Assembly (NCBI GenBank): GCA_946480565.1
Contig: CAMLKR010000131.1
Location: 1-6,651 of the forward strand
Direction: 5' to 3'
DNA length: 6,651 nucleotides
Source of the DNA: an uncultured Arenimonas sp.
Lineage (GTDB): Bacteria > Pseudomonadota > Gammaproteobacteria > Xanthomonadales > Xanthomonadaceae
The notes under the pieces are model-generated. The model had not been told where the DNA came from. It saw only the letters and a list, made by a program, of their open reading frames with translations, and did not search any database. Shown here in pieces: positions 6,301 through 6,651 of this stretch (positions are counted from its first letter, which is position 1; each line of letters starts with the position of its first letter). The translations under genes and the position numbers were made by a program.

Positions 6301-6651
6301 TGCGATGCCAGGCCCCCGCGGTGCTGGAGCAGCCCGACCACGTGATCCGCGCCTGGTCCTTCAACGTCACCGTCACGCCCCCCTTCCGCCCCGGCCTCGA
6401 GAGCTACACCCTGCCGGCGAGCATGAGCCTGACGATGGATTCGCAGGACGTGAATCCCGCCGACAACCAGGCCACGTCCAACGCCACCATCGACCAGACC
6501 ACCGACCTGCGCACGCGTGCCTGGGTCGAAAGCGCCCAGGTCGTCGAACCGGATGTGGCCCTGTACAGGGTCAACGTCCAGCGCCTGGGCCGGAACCAGC
6601 CGCGCAACCCGACCCTGCGCCTGGAGCTGGACGCGGAGCTGCCGCACCAGG
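3330..6651 (+). CDS. Secreted ExeM/NucH paralogue with a degenerate (probably inactive) EEP domain and tandem beta-sandwich repeats; 3' end outside window
   Basis: An open frame of 1107 codons without a stop continues past the window. The signal peptide is clear: LHR, hydrophobic core at residues 5-20, VDA cleavage after residue 22. An OB-fold follows at about 36-146 (AVQGDG, DGFFVQS, LATGQALPAP), then a linker that matches the neighbour (RFEGMRV, VVGPTGA, FREPGLPVFDA), then an EEP-like domain at about 305-645. Its lack of catalytic residues is seen directly. Relative to the gene at 103-3213, N576 is D313, E612 is G361, H722 is R472, D777 is G528, N779 is E530, and D882-H883 are E633-R634. 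Only D592 (LDHILVN) keeps its identity. Framework motifs persist (NPDIV, FNDG, RTS-x-x-DPV), as do C348 and C383. Spacing between corresponding sites is nearly the same as in the active protein except for a 12-residue insertion after D313. From about residue 650, repeats begin near 650, 781, 915 and 1059. There is no lamin-tail or Ig-like domain. Automated annotation may call it a nuclease from the fold; a binding, scaffold or regulatory role is more likely, but its true function is unknown. Confidence 0.9.
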   Translation, partial: MLHRLAVAVAAVLVLSAAVVDAKGPPRKRIAVTATPISAVQGDGLVSAAAGSTVTVVGVVTARTADGFFVQSGDGETDGNPATSEGLFVHLGAAPDALATVGHRVELTGPIEEYLPPGRPHQMPLTRMGAPETHTVLATGQALPAPIALSSADLHPDMDVAALERFEGMRVSLPTLVVVGPTGAVLDETLRTATSTGVLHATLYTGNFSTGRPFREPGLPVFDANPVPPGKTPPLFDGNPETLRIDSTGQPGASRLDLGSPDRIDGAVGVLTYAEAAYTLLPDPSSPLVVTNGYRGEGSGGSAPDQFRMVWLDLGRLYDDADEPTRAEPVPSTALYQARLVRLAKILCTFLANPDIVAVTGAENVQVLQDLSDVVDSNPSTYCPAPADYLPLLVEGQSADGLDVGLLVSARTIDGLNPRVEVLASAPLFAAATSAHPAGGSEPLFPSPPLMARLRVTNVQGGQADVSVLANRLQPLDGIDDMAAGSDGWTTAGERVMTLRARQAQTLAGWIEDFQQADPDAALAVLGGFEAHPFNDGRVDTLGVIMGRAAPPAETLLAVASPVTTPLTNALSRTPAVWRFKGIRDGHAEALDHILVNDALLRQFALEWRTSRMNSEFPASLAANNASNFRTSERDPVVIALAPAAFSDADTSVRFIASSPATSLQETRVYFDVGNDGPDLARGLELVMRSSLTPTAYAVSTEWPGWTCDPPEADGSGSLTVCRQTGLVATDTHGIVLTIPANPALARTTQTFEAVLTGAHRDADTGNNSTSGSVFFEDRTDLRVNVASPGTEDLMPGQTGRFIVSLDTPRLNPAGDISVELTIDGAASEVTLDPSHDQISCGAGVDIAPRRSRWTCLVAEGAYWQYTSISADFSTRLDDGSRIVGLTAKATPTRTELTPADNEASATREVSDKTDLSVSGYDQEQADLEDPLYLHFHVRSPRIGVTRNASAEILIGAPLSSVGPVAVVPDHTSVTWTCAAPEAVTADQTRLRCQAPAVLEQPDHVIRAWSFNVTVTPPFRPGLESYTLPASMSLTMDSQDVNPADNQATSNATIDQTTDLRTRAWVESAQVVEPDVALYRVNVQRLGRNQPRNPTLRLELDAELPHQ
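5277..6651 (+). repeat. Tandem protein repeats: three full units and the start of a fourth
   Basis: Within the second protein, units start at about residues 650 (DADTSVRF), 781 (TDLRVNV), 915 (TDLSVSG) and 1059 (TDLRTRA), so the period is 131-144 residues. Each full unit holds a Cys pair with 13-14 residues between: C708/C722, C841/C856 and C978/C993. A Trp-Thr-Cys motif occurs at one of the two cysteines in each unit. Units end with an Asn-rich segment (GNNSTS, DNEAS, DNQATS) just before the next Thr-Asp-Leu. Nucleotide similarity between units is low, so this is an old repeat, not a recent expansion. The fourth unit is cut by the window end. Confidence 0.75.

Noticed and set aside
3330..6651. 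Second gene as an active nuclease
   Set aside because: The overall fold would lead to that annotation, but nearly all metal, phosphate and general acid/base positions are substituted at aligned sites.

Overview
The window is GC-rich (roughly 70% by eye) with strong G/C preference at third codon positions. Together with the gene content (a large secreted nuclease of the ExeM/NucH type) this suggests a gammaproteobacterium of the Xanthomonadaceae/Lysobacteraceae group such as Lysobacter or Luteimonas. That placement is inference from composition and protein style, not from a marker gene. No RNA gene, mobile element or CRISPR array was seen.

Layout. Positions 1-102 are a short upstream region with a possible -10 element, a small hairpin and a ribosome binding site. 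Positions 103-3213 (+) encode a complete 1036-residue secreted protein: signal peptide, lamin-tail domain, Ig-like domain, OB-fold, endonuclease/exonuclease/phosphatase (EEP, DNase I-like) domain with an intact active site, and one C-terminal beta-sandwich repeat with a Cys pair. Positions 3214-3329 hold a GC hairpin, a candidate promoter, a textbook intrinsic terminator and the next gene's ribosome binding site. From 3330 (+) to the end of the window, and beyond it, runs a second large secreted protein (at least 1107 residues).

The second protein is a paralogue of the first from the OB-fold onward. It lacks the lamin-tail and Ig-like domains and has at least four copies of the C-terminal repeat instead of one. 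Its EEP domain aligns almost without gaps to the active neighbour, yet nearly every catalytic position is replaced: Asn to Asp, Glu to Gly, His to Arg, Asp to Gly, Asn to Glu, and the Asp-His pair to Glu-Arg. One Asp and the structural cysteines are kept. It therefore reads as a secreted pseudonuclease next to its active sister, and this pairing is the main point of interest.

The first protein is expected to degrade extracellular DNA, for nutrient or phosphate recovery, biofilm matrix turnover or predation. The role of the dead paralogue is unknown; binding DNA, anchoring or regulating the active enzyme are possibilities only. The strong terminator between the genes argues against simple co-transcription. 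A promoter-like sequence upstream of that terminator raises the alternative that it works as a leader attenuator for the second gene.
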